Shown: in pieces, positions 50,006 through 59,142 of the stretch
Numbering within the stretch: position 1 is the stretch's first letter
How the letters are laid out: each line of letters starts with the position of its first letter
Origin: Nocardia acididurans
GTDB taxonomy: Bacteria > Actinomycetota > Actinomycetes > Mycobacteriales > Mycobacteriaceae
Assembly (NCBI RefSeq): GCF_016741815.1
Contig: NZ_JAERRJ010000005.1
Span: forward strand, 434,001-498,000
Length of the DNA stretch: 64,000 nt
Direction: 5' to 3'
Notes under the pieces: generated by a model
What the model was told of the DNA's origin: nothing
Seen by the model: the letters and a program-made list of their open reading frames with translations, nothing else
Databases searched by the model: none
Made by a program: the position numbers and the translations under genes

Positions 50006-50722
50006 CTAGCGGAATCCGATCAGCAGTACGTCCCGATACGAGGGGCAGTCCGGGTCGGCGGGCAGAATCGGATGGGTGTAGTGCAGAACCCGGGAGTCGT
50101 CGAAGACGAGGGACTTCAGTGGCTCGTCCAGCTGGAATTCTGCCAGGGAGGTCTGCGTGTTGTCGTACACCTCGGACAGGCCGCCGGTGATGTTCTCGCG
50201 GTGCACGAGGTGTACGGATCCGCCGAGCAGTCCGTCTCGATGAATCCCCTCCGGAGCGGGTTCACCCGGCGCGGCTATGCGAATGAAGTGCACGTCCACC
50301 GCGACCTCCGGCGTCCGCTCGGCGTTCAGCACGTCCGCCGCCACCAGGTCGGCGGCCACGGAGTGCGCGAGCTTCCTGGTCACGGCGGTCACCGGGTGTT
50401 CCGGCGAGATGACCCGGAAGATGCGTTCGATACCGCCCTGCAGCGGATTCACCGACATGGATTGGATGTACGGGCCGGGGTCGGCCTCGGGTTCGAACCG
50501 CAGATCCGCGACGGTCAGGGAGAACCGCTGATAGGAGCGTTTGCGGCTGCGGCTACCCGCGGGCAGCCATTCGTCCAGCGCCAGCTCGTCGTCGTACACG
50601 GCCGTGAGGATGGCGAATTCCTCCGGCGTGAGCCGATCGTGCATCGCGACGACCGCATAGCCCTTTTCGCCGATAGCGGGCTGTGCGGCGTCCCCTTGCG
50701 ACACACCGCTTGTTGCACGCAG
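50006..50722 (-). CDS. 2OG-Fe(II) dioxygenase, PF10014-like
   Basis: The protein fits the 2OG-Fe dioxygenase family that includes L-isoleucine hydroxylase and BsmA. The iron ligands are His and Asp in GIHRDG and a His in VLHYTHPI; the 2OG-binding Arg is in YRDVLLIGFR. It likely hydroxylates an amino acid or a peptide-like substrate. The start is unclear: a CTG at 50722 has AAGGAG at good distance, while a GTG at 50704 and ATG at 50644 lack one. It is followed by the M20 hydrolase with a two-base gap, so the two probably work on the same compound. Confidence 0.75.
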   Translation of the reverse strand: MRATSGVSQGDAAQPAIGEKGYAVVAMHDRLTPEEFAILTAVYDDELALDEWLPAGSRSRKRSYQRFSLTVADLRFEPEADPGPYIQSMSVNPLQGGIERIFRVISPEHPVTAVTRKLAHSVAADLVAADVLNAERTPEVAVDVHFIRIAAPGEPAPEGIHRDGLLGGSVHLVHRENITGGLSEVYDNTQTSLAEFQLDEPLKSLVFDDSRVLHYTHPILPADPDCPSYRDVLLIGFR

Positions 50723-50955
50723 CTGAGGCTCCTTCCACGAGTGGTGGTCCCTTACACAGCAACTCCGCCGAGAACCATATCTGTTCCGGTGATTTGCCGA
50801 ATGACAGCGTGGTGGTAGCGATTCGAGACGCGGCTCGCGCGAAATCATGGCGGCGTTTGCAGTCGGGCGTTCCTGCCCTCAAGGTGATTAGACCAGTCTG
50901 CGGCTGAGTGCGCACAGCGACCGGGCTCACCTGCGGGGTTGCCTGCGGGCAGCGC

Positions 50956-52323
50956 TCACCCGGCTTTCTCGACCAGCCTGGCTTGGGCACGAGCCACCTG
51001 GCTGCCCACCTCGGCATCGTCGACCGTGCGAATTTCACCGTGGCGCAGCACTATTCGGCCATTGACGACCAGCGCGGACAACGGTGGCGCCGAGCCGAGG
51101 ACCAGGGCGGTCACCGGGTCGTCGATGCCGTCGTAGGCCGAGCCCTGGAGATTCCAGAGCGCCAGGTCCGCGAGTTTGCCTCGCTCGAGGCTGCCGATTT
51201 CGGCTGCGCGACCCAGGATTCGGGCGCCACCCATGGTGGCGAGTTCGAGGGCGGTGCGGGTGGTGAGGGATTCGGGGCCGGTGCGCTGGCGGGCGAAGAG
51301 GAGAGCGCTGCGAGGTTCCGCTATGAGGGAGCCGGATTCGTTGCTGGCGGCGCCGTCCACTCCGAGGCCGACCGGGACGCCCGCGGTCACCAGGTCGGCG
51401 AGGCGGGCGATGCCCGCGCCGATGCGGGCGTTGGAGGTGGGGCAGTGGGCCGCGCCGGTGCCGGTGCGGGCCATGGTGGCGATGGCGGTGTCGTCGAGGT
51501 GGATGGCGTGCGCCCACCAGACGTCGGGACCGACCCAGTCGAGGCGTTCCATGTATTCGGCGGGGGTGCAGCCGTGTGTTTCGCGGCAGTAGCGCTCTTC
51601 ATCGTGGGTTTCGGCGACATGCGTGTGCAGGCGGACGCCGAGTTCCCTTGCCATTACCGCAGATTCGCGCAGCAGGTCGGCGGTCACCGAGAACGGGGAG
51701 CAGGGTGCCAGGCCGATGCGCAGCATCGAGTCGAAGGACGGATCGTGCCAGCGGGCGACGGCGTCGGCGCTGGCCTTCAGAATGTCGTCGAGGGATTCGA
51801 CAACCGAGTCCGGGGGCAGGCCGCCCGCGCTGCGGCCGAGATCCATGGAGCCACGGGTGGGGTGGAAGCGCAGGCCCACGGCGGCGGCCGCGTGGATTTC
51901 GGCGGCGAGCAGGTCGCCGGCGTCGCGAGGGAAGACGTAGTGGTGGTCCGTCGTTGTGGTGCAACCGGTTCGGGCGAGGGCGGTCAGTGCGCCGGTGGCG
52001 GCGACACGGGTGGCGTCCTCATCGATGCCCGCCCAGATGGGGTAGAGGGTGGTGAGCCATTCGAACAGGCCGGCGTCGGCGGCCAGGCCGCGGGTGATCC
52101 ACTGGTAAAGGTGGTGGTGGGTGTTCACCAGCCCGGGGGTGAGCAGACAGCCGCGGCCGTCGATGCGGGTGGCCTGCTCTTGCACGGACGGCGCGGGCCC
52201 GGCTCCGACGGCGTGAATCCTGTTGCCGCACACGATCACATGGCCGTCGCGGTATTCGGTGCCCGCGGCGTCGACGGTGGCGACGGCGCAGCCTTCGATC
52301 ACCAGGATCGTGGCGTCGGTCAT
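50956..52323 (-). CDS. guanine / 8-oxoguanine deaminase
   Basis: The 455-residue amidohydrolase has the metal sites NTHHHLYQ, HTHVAE, HCPTSNAR and the aspartate in GVDGAASN, with the 8-oxoguanine/hydroxyatrazine deaminase plan (TTTTDHHYVFP). It would deaminate guanine or 8-oxoguanine to xanthine or urate, feeding the molybdo-oxidoreductase pathway. Which base it prefers is unknown. It is last in the uraD-uraH operon; its ATG at 52323 lies two bases after the uraH stop. Confidence 0.88.
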   Translation of the reverse strand: MTDATILVIEGCAVATVDAAGTEYRDGHVIVCGNRIHAVGAGPAPSVQEQATRIDGRGCLLTPGLVNTHHHLYQWITRGLAADAGLFEWLTTLYPIWAGIDEDATRVAATGALTALARTGCTTTTDHHYVFPRDAGDLLAAEIHAAAAVGLRFHPTRGSMDLGRSAGGLPPDSVVESLDDILKASADAVARWHDPSFDSMLRIGLAPCSPFSVTADLLRESAVMARELGVRLHTHVAETHDEERYCRETHGCTPAEYMERLDWVGPDVWWAHAIHLDDTAIATMARTGTGAAHCPTSNARIGAGIARLADLVTAGVPVGLGVDGAASNESGSLIAEPRSALLFARQRTGPESLTTRTALELATMGGARILGRAAEIGSLERGKLADLALWNLQGSAYDGIDDPVTALVLGSAPPLSALVVNGRIVLRHGEIRTVDDAEVGSQVARAQARLVEKAG

Positions 52324-52325
52324 GG

Positions 52326-52646
52326 TCAGCTCCCGCGGTAGGTGGAGAACGCGAAGGGGGAGAGCAGAAGGGGGACGTGGTAATGCCGCTCGCCGGTAGC
52401 AACGAAGGCGATGGTGACCTCGGGGTAGAAGGATTCGACACCCTGTGCCGTGAAGTAGGCACCGGTCTCGAACCGCAGCCGGTAGGTCCCGGGAGGCAGC
52501 GTGCCGCCGAGGGAGCCGATGCGCCCATCGGAATCCGTTGTTCCCGAGCTGATTTCCGCAGAGCTGCCGTCGAACAGTGTGACGCCGACACCCGCGGCGG
52601 GCGCACCGTGCACGGCATCGAGGATGTGTGTGCTGAGTGTGCTCAC
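52326..52646 (-). CDS. uraH: 5-hydroxyisourate hydrolase
   Basis: The 106-residue transthyretin-like protein converts 5-hydroxyisourate to OHCU. It has the N-terminal STHILDAVHG with catalytic His, the GVTLF strand and the C-terminal hallmark STYRGS. It forms tetramers in the family. The GTG at 52646 overlaps the uraD stop (GTGA). A urate oxidase, which would supply its substrate, is not in the window. Confidence 0.95.
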   Translation of the reverse strand: MSTLSTHILDAVHGAPAAGVGVTLFDGSSAEISSGTTDSDGRIGSLGGTLPPGTYRLRFETGAYFTAQGVESFYPEVTIAFVATGERHYHVPLLLSPFAFSTYRGS

Positions 52647-53152
52647 GACGCGCCTTCCTCGCCGATCATGCGCCGCAACCGAATCCGGTTGATCTGCACC
52701 AATTCACGACGCACGATGCGTCTTTCGTCGGCCGCCGCGTTGCCGAGCCGCGATTCGAGGATCGACAGCAGTTCGGCGGGCGTCCTGCCGGTGGCGCACA
52801 CCAGGTACACGTGCCCGAATCGCTGCTCGTACACCCGGTTTCCGTCCGCGATGGCGGCCCGGACGACGTCGTCGGCCGTCGCCATTCCCGCCTGTTCTCG
52901 CGCCGAGTTCGCGCTGTCCGGCCGCTCCCCGATCCGTGGATGCCCGGCCAGCGCGCGGTCGATCTCCGCCTCGGTCAGGGCTTCGAGCACGGCGTCGGCG
53001 GCCGACAGCAACGACTCCAGGTCGGCGTAGGGTCGTCGCGCCGCCACTCCCGCCGCCCACGCCGGGGACGAACAACAGCTCAGCAACGTTTCGACGGCAG
53101 CGGATTCCGGCAGCGCGTCGAATGCGGTCAATCCGATCTCGGTCTGTGTCAT
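52643..53152 (-). CDS. uraD: OHCU decarboxylase
   Basis: The 169-residue protein decarboxylates OHCU to S-allantoin. The family motif with catalytic His is visible as GHPRIGER, with the SAREQAGM segment and the helical end RRELVQINRIRLRRM. It is first in the uraD-uraH-deaminase operon. The ATG at 53152 has a moderate GGACGG upstream. The 140 bp to the divergent mocA start should hold both promoters. Confidence 0.92.
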   Translation of the reverse strand: MTQTEIGLTAFDALPESAAVETLLSCCSSPAWAAGVAARRPYADLESLLSAADAVLEALTEAEIDRALAGHPRIGERPDSANSAREQAGMATADDVVRAAIADGNRVYEQRFGHVYLVCATGRTPAELLSILESRLGNAAADERRIVRRELVQINRIRLRRMIGEEGAS

Positions 53153-53292
53153 CACCGTCCAGCATCGGGCACGGCAACCCCGGCCGCCACTCGACTGGCC
53201 GTCCCGTTCGATCGAAGTCCGCCGCACCCTGGCCGCACTCAACGCGTAAAGACCACCCAGCGAAAACCGCCCGCTACCAGTACGGTCGGCAT

Positions 53293-54027
53293 ATGATCCG
53301 CGAACGCTGTGACGGCATCGTGCTGGCCGCCGGGGCAGGCACCCGCTACGGCATGCCGAAGGTGCTGGCGCAGAACGGCTCCTGGCTGCGCACGGCCGTC
53401 GCCGCCCTGCGCGACGGCGGCTGTGACCGCGTCTATGTGGTTCTCGGCGCGACCGGTCCGGCCCAGCCTCAGCCCGCCGGGTCGACGGCTCGCTGGCTGG
53501 TCTCGCAAACCCCTCGCATCGAGCTGCCCGAGGGGGTCCGCCCGGTCTGGGCGGCGGACTGGGCAACCGGGCTGAGCGCTTCGTTCCGTGCGGGTCTGGC
53601 CGCGGTATCCGCCGGTGGCACGCTGATTTCTGAGGTTGCGACGCGGACTGCTCCGGCGCGGAAGAATTCCACAGGGATTATTGACATGGGGATAACTTCG
53701 GCGCGGAGCTTCGGGGTGGGGGCCTCTCCCGCGGACTATGTGGCGATCATGCCCGTGGATACCCCGGATGTCGGGGGTGAGGTGGTGGCGCGGGTCGTGG
53801 CGGCGGCGCGGGCGAGTGCCGGTGGGCTGGCGCGGGCGGTGTTCCGGGGGATGCCGGGGCATCCGGTGGTGCTGGGCCGAGGGCACTGGGCGGGGGTTGT
53901 CGCTGGTGCGGCGGGAAATTCCGGGGCGGGCACTTATTTACGGGAACGAGCGGATATGGTGTGCGTCACGTGTGACGACCTCGCGACTGGGATCGACTGG
54001 GATTACCCCGGCGGCGGCACACGGTAA
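53293..54027 (+). CDS. MocA/MobA-like molybdenum cofactor nucleotidyltransferase with insertion
   Basis: The 244-residue protein has the nucleotidyltransferase signature GIVLAAGAGTRYGMPK and ends with GTYLRERAD, like MocA, which makes molybdopterin cytosine dinucleotide for xanthine-dehydrogenase-type enzymes. Normal length is about 190-200. A stretch of roughly 36 residues (about 110-146, ISEVATRTAPARKNSTGIID and following) separates SFRAGLAAV from DYVAIMPVDTPD, and its DNA is AT-richer. The ATG is at 53293. It precedes xdhC by 13 bp. Confidence 0.8.
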   Translation: MIRERCDGIVLAAGAGTRYGMPKVLAQNGSWLRTAVAALRDGGCDRVYVVLGATGPAQPQPAGSTARWLVSQTPRIELPEGVRPVWAADWATGLSASFRAGLAAVSAGGTLISEVATRTAPARKNSTGIIDMGITSARSFGVGASPADYVAIMPVDTPDVGGEVVARVVAAARASAGGLARAVFRGMPGHPVVLGRGHWAGVVAGAAGNSGAGTYLRERADMVCVTCDDLATGIDWDYPGGGTR

Positions 54028-54040
54028 TCGGGAGCTAGTG

Positions 54041-55054
54041 ATGCGGGATATCGTCGATGACCTGATGCGGGTGTGGCACAGCGGGCGCACCGGCGGGTTG
54101 GTCACCCTGGTGCGGACGGTCGGTTCGACACCCCTGCCGATCGGTACGGCGATGGTGGTGGACGGTGGCGGCCGGGCCTTCGGCTCGCTGTCCGCGGGGT
54201 GTGCGGAGGCGGCCGCCTACCAGGTGGCCGTGGAGGCCGCGCGCACCGGCCGCCGCGGCCTGCACCGGTTCGGTCCGGGCAGCGGCCTGGACGCGGGCAC
54301 CGACTGCCACGGAACCCTCGATGTCTTCGCGGAACCGTTCTCGCGCAACCATTTTCCGGAGTTCCCGGATGTGGCCGCCGATATCGCCGCACAGCGCCAG
54401 GTCACCGTGTTCACGGTGGTGTGGCATTCGGATCCGGATGTGATCGGCCAGCATCTGGTGACCGACCGCCGGCACGGCACGGAGCTGGTGTCGCTGCCCG
54501 ATTCCGATATCTTCGTCTCCTCCTTCGCCCGCCCGCCGCATCTGATCCTGGTGGGCGCCAACGCTTTCGGCAGTGCGCTGGCCACCCAGGGCAAGCTGCT
54601 CGGCTATCGCGTCACCATCTGCGATGCCCGCCCGACCTTCGCCACCGCGGACGCCTATCCGGGTTGCGAGGTGGTGGTGGACTGGCCGCACCGCTATCTG
54701 AACTCGCTGGCGTCGGCGGGCGAAATCGATTCCAGCACAGCGCTGGTGGTGCTCTCGCACGATGCCAAGTTCGAGATCCCGCTGCTCACCATCGCGCTGC
54801 GACTACCCGAGATCGGGTATCTGGCGGCGCTGGGCTCGAATACCGCGCACACCCATCGTCTGGAGGCCCTGGAGGCGGGCGGGTTCGATGCCGCCACCCT
54901 GGACCGGCTGCGCTCCCCCGCCGGCCTCGACCTGGGTGCGCGCACCCCGGCCGAGGTGGCGGTGTCGATCATGGCCGAACTGCTGTCCGTCCGGAACGGC
55001 ACCTCGGCGAAACCGCAGTCCCCGCACTATATGAGGCTCGGGTCCTCGGCGTAG
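54041..55054 (+). CDS. xdhC: XdhC/CoxI-family molybdoenzyme maturation factor
   Basis: The 337-residue protein has an N-terminal XdhC_CoxI domain (LVTLVRTVGSTPLPIGTAM; SAGCAEAAAYQVAVEA) and a C-terminal Rossmann domain (LILVGANAFGSALATQGKLL; YLAALGSNTAHTHR). XdhC binds and sulfurates the molybdenum cofactor and hands it to xanthine dehydrogenase. The ATG at 54041 has GGGAG six bases upstream. It is co-transcribed with MocA. Its 3' end overlaps the convergent transporter gene by 28 bp. Confidence 0.88.
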   Translation: MRDIVDDLMRVWHSGRTGGLVTLVRTVGSTPLPIGTAMVVDGGGRAFGSLSAGCAEAAAYQVAVEAARTGRRGLHRFGPGSGLDAGTDCHGTLDVFAEPFSRNHFPEFPDVAADIAAQRQVTVFTVVWHSDPDVIGQHLVTDRRHGTELVSLPDSDIFVSSFARPPHLILVGANAFGSALATQGKLLGYRVTICDARPTFATADAYPGCEVVVDWPHRYLNSLASAGEIDSSTALVVLSHDAKFEIPLLTIALRLPEIGYLAALGSNTAHTHRLEALEAGGFDAATLDRLRSPAGLDLGARTPAEVAVSIMAELLSVRNGTSAKPQSPHYMRLGSSA

Positions 55055-56124
55055 ATCTCCTTCAGCACCGACAGATCGAACAGCTTGTCGGCGCTGATGT
55101 CGATGCCGGATTTGGCCAGGGCGGCGATATTGCTCGCGATGAGCGCGTCGGTCATGGTGAAAAGCCCGTTGGCTTTGGTGTCCGCGGTTTCCACCAGCGT
55201 GTTCTGCGCCAGCGCCTCCTGTTTCTGCTCGCGCAGGTCGAGCTGCTGGTCCTTCCCGTATACCTCCACGGCCAGCCGCGCGGATTCCGCCGGATCGGCG
55301 ACGGCGTCGCGCCAGCCTCGGATATCGGCCTTCAGCCAGGCCTTCAGTTTGTCCCGCTCGCTGTCGATGGTGCGCTGGTGCACGGTGAGCGTTTCCGCGA
55401 CCAGCGGCAGGCCGTAGTCGGCGAACATGAAGTTGTAGTTGGCGAATCCCTTGGCGCCCAGGGTGATCGGCTCATTGGTCACGTAGCTGACCCAGCCGTC
55501 CACCTCGCCGTTTGCCAGCGGGGTGGGATCGAACTGCGCGGGGACGACCGTCAGATCCGATCGCGTCATGCCGTTGGCGGCGAGCAGGGCGTCGAACACC
55601 AGCTGATTGGTGTCCTGCACGCCGATCTTGCGGCCTTTCATCTCCTGCGGCGTCCGGATCGGATTGGCCGCTGAGCTCACGATGCAGAAGGGGTTCTTCT
55701 GATAGGTGGCTCCGACGATCTTGAGCGGCAAGCCCTTCAGGACGGCGGGCGCGGTGGTCTGCGGCGCGGACATGCCGATCCAGATCTTGCCGGTGCCGAT
55801 ACCCGATTCGACGGAGGTGCTGGCCGCACCGCCCGCGATCAGGTTCACCGACCCGAATCCTGCCTCCCTGTAATAGCCCTTGCTGTCGGCGAAGTACTCA
55901 CCGGCGAATTCGATGTTCTTCAACCAGGACAGCTGCACCGCGACGGTGCCGTATTTGGACCCGTCGGGCGTGGTGCCGTTGCTCGGCCCGGACGAGTCCG
56001 AGCCGCAAGCTGCGACCAGTCCGGCGCTGCCGATCGCGGCGGCGGTGAGCCCGGCGTAGCGGAGGAAGGATCGCCGATCCAGGGACAGCGGTGCGGCCTG
56101 ATCGGGCCCGAACAAACGACTCAT
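55027..56124 (-). CDS. NitT/TauT-type ABC substrate-binding lipoprotein
   Basis: The 365-residue protein has a twin-Arg signal (DRRSFLRYAGLTAAAIG) and lipobox LVAAC, then an NMT1/THI5-like binding domain (QLSWLKNIEFAGEYFADSKGYY; KGRKIGVQDTNQLVFDALL). It would be anchored outside the membrane. The ligand might be a purine, pyrimidine or urea-type nitrogen source, inferred from neighbours. The ATG is at 56124, 79 bp after the second permease. It converges on xdhC with overlap. Confidence 0.85.
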   Translation of the reverse strand: MSRLFGPDQAAPLSLDRRSFLRYAGLTAAAIGSAGLVAACGSDSSGPSNGTTPDGSKYGTVAVQLSWLKNIEFAGEYFADSKGYYREAGFGSVNLIAGGAASTSVESGIGTGKIWIGMSAPQTTAPAVLKGLPLKIVGATYQKNPFCIVSSAANPIRTPQEMKGRKIGVQDTNQLVFDALLAANGMTRSDLTVVPAQFDPTPLANGEVDGWVSYVTNEPITLGAKGFANYNFMFADYGLPLVAETLTVHQRTIDSERDKLKAWLKADIRGWRDAVADPAESARLAVEVYGKDQQLDLREQKQEALAQNTLVETADTKANGLFTMTDALIASNIAALAKSGIDISADKLFDLSVLKEIYAEDPSLI

Positions 56125-56203
56125 GCCGCGAATGTAGGGGTTTTCGATTTCGATTATTTTGCTTTCGGGGATGTGTTTGTATGCGCTGCGTTAATTCGAG
56201 TAT

Positions 56204-57043
56204 TCACTCGTGTTCGGGCTGCGGCGAGAAACGGGCGAGCACCAGTCCCTCCAGCACGCCGACGACGGCGTACGCCACCACCGACACCAGCGTGACAATG
56301 GCGATGGAGGCCCAGAGCTGCTCGTACTCGAAGCGTGGAATGGCCTGGATGAGCCCCGCGCCCAAACCCTGTCCGCTGCCCAGCCATTCGCCGAGCAGTG
56401 CGCCGATCAGCGCTCCCGGCACGGAGATTCGAGCCGCCGCGAACACCGAGGGCAGGGCGGCGGGAATCGCCACCAGGCGCAGGGTTTTCCACTGCGAGCC
56501 GCCGTAGGCCGCCACCAGTTCCATGGCCTGCCGGGGCGCCGAGCGCAGCCCGTTCATGATCATGACGAGGGCGGGGAAGAACACCACGATGGCCGCCATC
56601 ACCGTCACGCCGAGCAGGCCGCGGCCGAAGATGAGCACGATGATCGGGGTGAGCGCGACCAGCGGCACCGACCGCAGCAGCATGGCGACCGGCATGAACG
56701 CCTGTGCGAAAGCGGGCACGCCGACGAACAGCGCGGCCACGCACAGCGCCGCGCCCATCCCCGCGAGGAACCCGATTGCCGCGTCGCGCAGGGTGATCCG
56801 GAGTTGACCGAAGATCAGCTCCTGCGCGGACTCGGCGGTGGAGCCGGTCATGAGGTAGCGCCAAACCTCGCCGGGCGTCTTCCCGACCATGCCGACCTGG
56901 GGATACAGCTGCAGGAACCCCCACCACAGCAGGACCAGCAGGACCAGCGAAACCAGTACGGGGAGCAGGAATTTCCCGATGGGCCGCAGCACATTCAGGG
57001 TTTTCATCGCGCCGCCGTCCCTACTCGCGTCGGTGTCCTTCAT
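56204..57043 (-). CDS. ABC transporter permease 2
   Basis: The 279-residue permease has about six helices and the EAA-type loop AAYGGSQWKTLRLVAIPAAL of NitT/TauT permeases (SsuC/TauC-like). The ATG at 57043 has GGAGG four bases upstream and overlaps the stop of permease 1 by ATGA; an ATG at 57007 is weaker. It would pair with permease 1 as a heterodimer. The substrate is unknown. Confidence 0.88.
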   Translation of the reverse strand: MKDTDASRDGGAMKTLNVLRPIGKFLLPVLVSLVLLVLLWWGFLQLYPQVGMVGKTPGEVWRYLMTGSTAESAQELIFGQLRITLRDAAIGFLAGMGAALCVAALFVGVPAFAQAFMPVAMLLRSVPLVALTPIIVLIFGRGLLGVTVMAAIVVFFPALVMIMNGLRSAPRQAMELVAAYGGSQWKTLRLVAIPAALPSVFAAARISVPGALIGALLGEWLGSGQGLGAGLIQAIPRFEYEQLWASIAIVTLVSVVAYAVVGVLEGLVLARFSPQPEHE

Positions 57044-57801
57044 CGTGCCTCCGCCCGGGTCCAGGGCACCGCGACGCGGGCGATCACGGCGATCACCGCG
57101 TAGCCGAGTCCCGCGAGCGCGGCGGCGGCGATGGCCATGCCCCAGGTGCGCGGCACGTTGTAGGCGGTCTGCGCGGCGGTCAGCGCGACGCCGATACCGC
57201 TGTCCACGCCACCGAGATACTCCCCGATGATCGCGCCCAGGACCGCCGAGGGCGCGGCGATCTTCAACGCCGCCAAGGTATTCGGCAGCGCCGAGACGAG
57301 CTGCACCCGACGCAGCTGCTGCCAGCGTCCGCCACCGTAGGCGCGCACCAGGTCGAGCGAGGTGCGGTCCGCCGAGCGCAGGCCGGACACGGTGCCGACC
57401 ATGGTGGTGAAGAAGCAGTACATGGCGGCCAGGAAGATGGTCGGGGTGCGACCGCCGAACACCACCAGGATGATCGGCCCGAGCGCCAGCAGCGGCGTGC
57501 AGTAGCTGAGGATGGCCAGCTGCGTCACCAGCATCTCGATGGGCGGGATCAGCACCACGAGTACCGCGAGCGCGATGGCCAGCGCGTTTCCCCACAGAAA
57601 TCCTTGCAGCGCACCGAAAGCCGTCACCTCGAAGTTCGGTCCGTAGAGCGCCCAGCCGTCCTGGTACATGGTTTTCAGCACCAGCCACGGTCCCGGGACG
57701 GTGCCGCCCGCCACCTCCAGTGCCGCCAGCACCTGCCAGATCGCCAGCAGCGCAAGCAGTCCCGCCGCGCCGCCGAGTTTTCCCGTTCGGCCCCGGATCA
57801 T
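57040..57801 (-). CDS. ABC transporter permease 1
   Basis: The 253-residue NitT/TauT-family permease has five or six helices and the coupling loop [20 protein letters not shown]. It is slightly shorter than its partner and shares the overall plan, so they likely arose by duplication. The ATG at 57801 overlaps the stop of the ATPase gene by ATGA, and its own stop overlaps permease 2, so ATPase and permeases are tightly coupled. Confidence 0.88.
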   Translation of the reverse strand: MIRGRTGKLGGAAGLLALLAIWQVLAALEVAGGTVPGPWLVLKTMYQDGWALYGPNFEVTAFGALQGFLWGNALAIALAVLVVLIPPIEMLVTQLAILSYCTPLLALGPIILVVFGGRTPTIFLAAMYCFFTTMVGTVSGLRSADRTSLDLVRAYGGGRWQQLRRVQLVSALPNTLAALKIAAPSAVLGAIIGEYLGGVDSGIGVALTAAQTAYNVPRTWGMAIAAAALAGLGYAVIAVIARVAVPWTRAEAR

Positions 57802-58604
57802 TCCGCCACCACCCCGCCGTGACCGCTGCGACCGAAGAGGAGTTCGGACAGGTAGTCGCAGAGTTTGTGGAATTCGGTGCTGCGCATCATCTCCGGTGTG
57901 CGCGGCCGGGGCAGATCGATGTCGACGACCTCGACCACGCGGCCGGGCCGGGGGCTCATGACCGCGACGACGTCGGAGAGGAAGACGGCCTCGGCGATGC
58001 CGTGCGTGACCATGAGGGTGGTGGCCGGTTTCTCGGTCCAGATGCGCAGCAGTTCGAGGTTGAGCCGCTGGCGGGTCATATCGTCGAGTGCGCCGAAGGG
58101 TTCGTCCAGCAGCAGGATGGCCGGTTTCACCACGAGGGCGCGGGCGATCGAAACCCGTTGCCGCATACCGCCGGACAGCTGCACCGGCTTGGCCTTCTCG
58201 AAGCCTTCCAGACCGACCAGGCGGATCAGATCCGCGATCAGTTCACCGTCCACCGGCAGCCCGGCCACCTGCAGCGGCAGTTTGATATTGGCTTCCACAC
58301 TGCGCCACGGCAACAGCGCCGAATCCTGGAACGCGATCCCGAACTGATGCCGCTTGCGCAGTTCCGCCGGACTCTCACCGTTGATCAGCGCGGTGCCCGC
58401 GGTCGGCGTATCCAGTCCGGCGAGAATCCGCAGGATGGTGGACTTCCCGCAGCCGGAAGGTCCGAGCAGGGACAGGAACGCGCCCTGTCCGGTGTGCAGA
58501 TCCACCGCGTCCAGGGCATGGACGGTGCGCCGCCCGGCCCGGAACGTCTTGCTCAATCCGCTGATATGGATGCCTGTTCCACCGGCGGTCGCTTCCGAAC
58601 TCAT
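57798..58604 (-). CDS. ABC transporter ATP-binding protein (NitT/TauT type)
   Basis: The 268-residue ATPase has Walker [11 protein letters not shown]-loop [11 protein letters not shown], signature LSGGMRQR, Walker [13 protein letters not shown] and the switch His in THGIAEAV. It is the first gene of a four-gene minus-strand transporter operon (ATPase, permease, permease, binding protein). Its ATG at 58604 sits about 72 bp from the small membrane-protein stop. Confidence 0.92.
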   Translation of the reverse strand: MSSEATAGGTGIHISGLSKTFRAGRRTVHALDAVDLHTGQGAFLSLLGPSGCGKSTILRILAGLDTPTAGTALINGESPAELRKRHQFGIAFQDSALLPWRSVEANIKLPLQVAGLPVDGELIADLIRLVGLEGFEKAKPVQLSGGMRQRVSIARALVVKPAILLLDEPFGALDDMTRQRLNLELLRIWTEKPATTLMVTHGIAEAVFLSDVVAVMSPRPGRVVEVVDIDLPRPRTPEMMRSTEFHKLCDYLSELLFGRSGHGGVVAE

Positions 58605-58676
58605 AGGGTCACGGTAAGCGGCGGGAATTGCACGTAGATTGCGAATCAGCCGACTGGATTTCGGAATTGTTACCCC

Positions 58677-59084
58677 TTACCAGCCCGGCGGCTCGAACCA
58701 GTCCCGCGCCTCGCGCCGGAACAGCAGCACGATCACCACCAGCGACGCGATCGGCCCGACCGGTCCCGGCGGCTGCCCCTCGGTTATCGACGGCACCGTC
58801 CACAGCATGTTCAGCGCGGCCAGCAGAATCCCCCCGATCCGCACCGACTGTCCCTCGGAGTTGAAGGTCAACGCCACCAACCCCAGCAACCACGCGGCAA
58901 GGAACGGGATCCCCGTCTGAATCGCCGCCCGGCTGCCCAGCAACCACCCCGACGACGCCGTGCACAACACCCCGAGCAGCGCCAACCCCACCGCGACCAC
59001 CTGCGCCGCCCGCACGGCCCGCGGCATCCGATACATGTCCTCGACACCCGACCCGGGATCGGGCGGCATATGCAGATCGGACAC
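58677..59084 (-). CDS. hypothetical membrane protein (135 residues)
   Basis: This small protein has about four hydrophobic segments (VVAVGLALLGVLCTASSGWLL, IPFLAAWLLGLVALTF, IGGILLAALNMLWTV and ASLVVIVLLF) and a cytoplasmic N-terminus rich in Asp and Pro. No family is recognised. The start is the GTG at 59084; codon use is typical. It sits between the transporter operon and the PfkB gene and may belong to either transcript. Confidence 0.65.
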   Translation of the reverse strand: MSDLHMPPDPGSGVEDMYRMPRAVRAAQVVAVGLALLGVLCTASSGWLLGSRAAIQTGIPFLAAWLLGLVALTFNSEGQSVRIGGILLAALNMLWTVPSITEGQPPGPVGPIASLVVIVLLFRREARDWFEPPGW

Positions 59085-59142
59085 GAGCCGACCCTAACGC
59101 TCCGACCGGTCGTTTCCGGTCTCCCACGCCGCTGGTTCGGTT

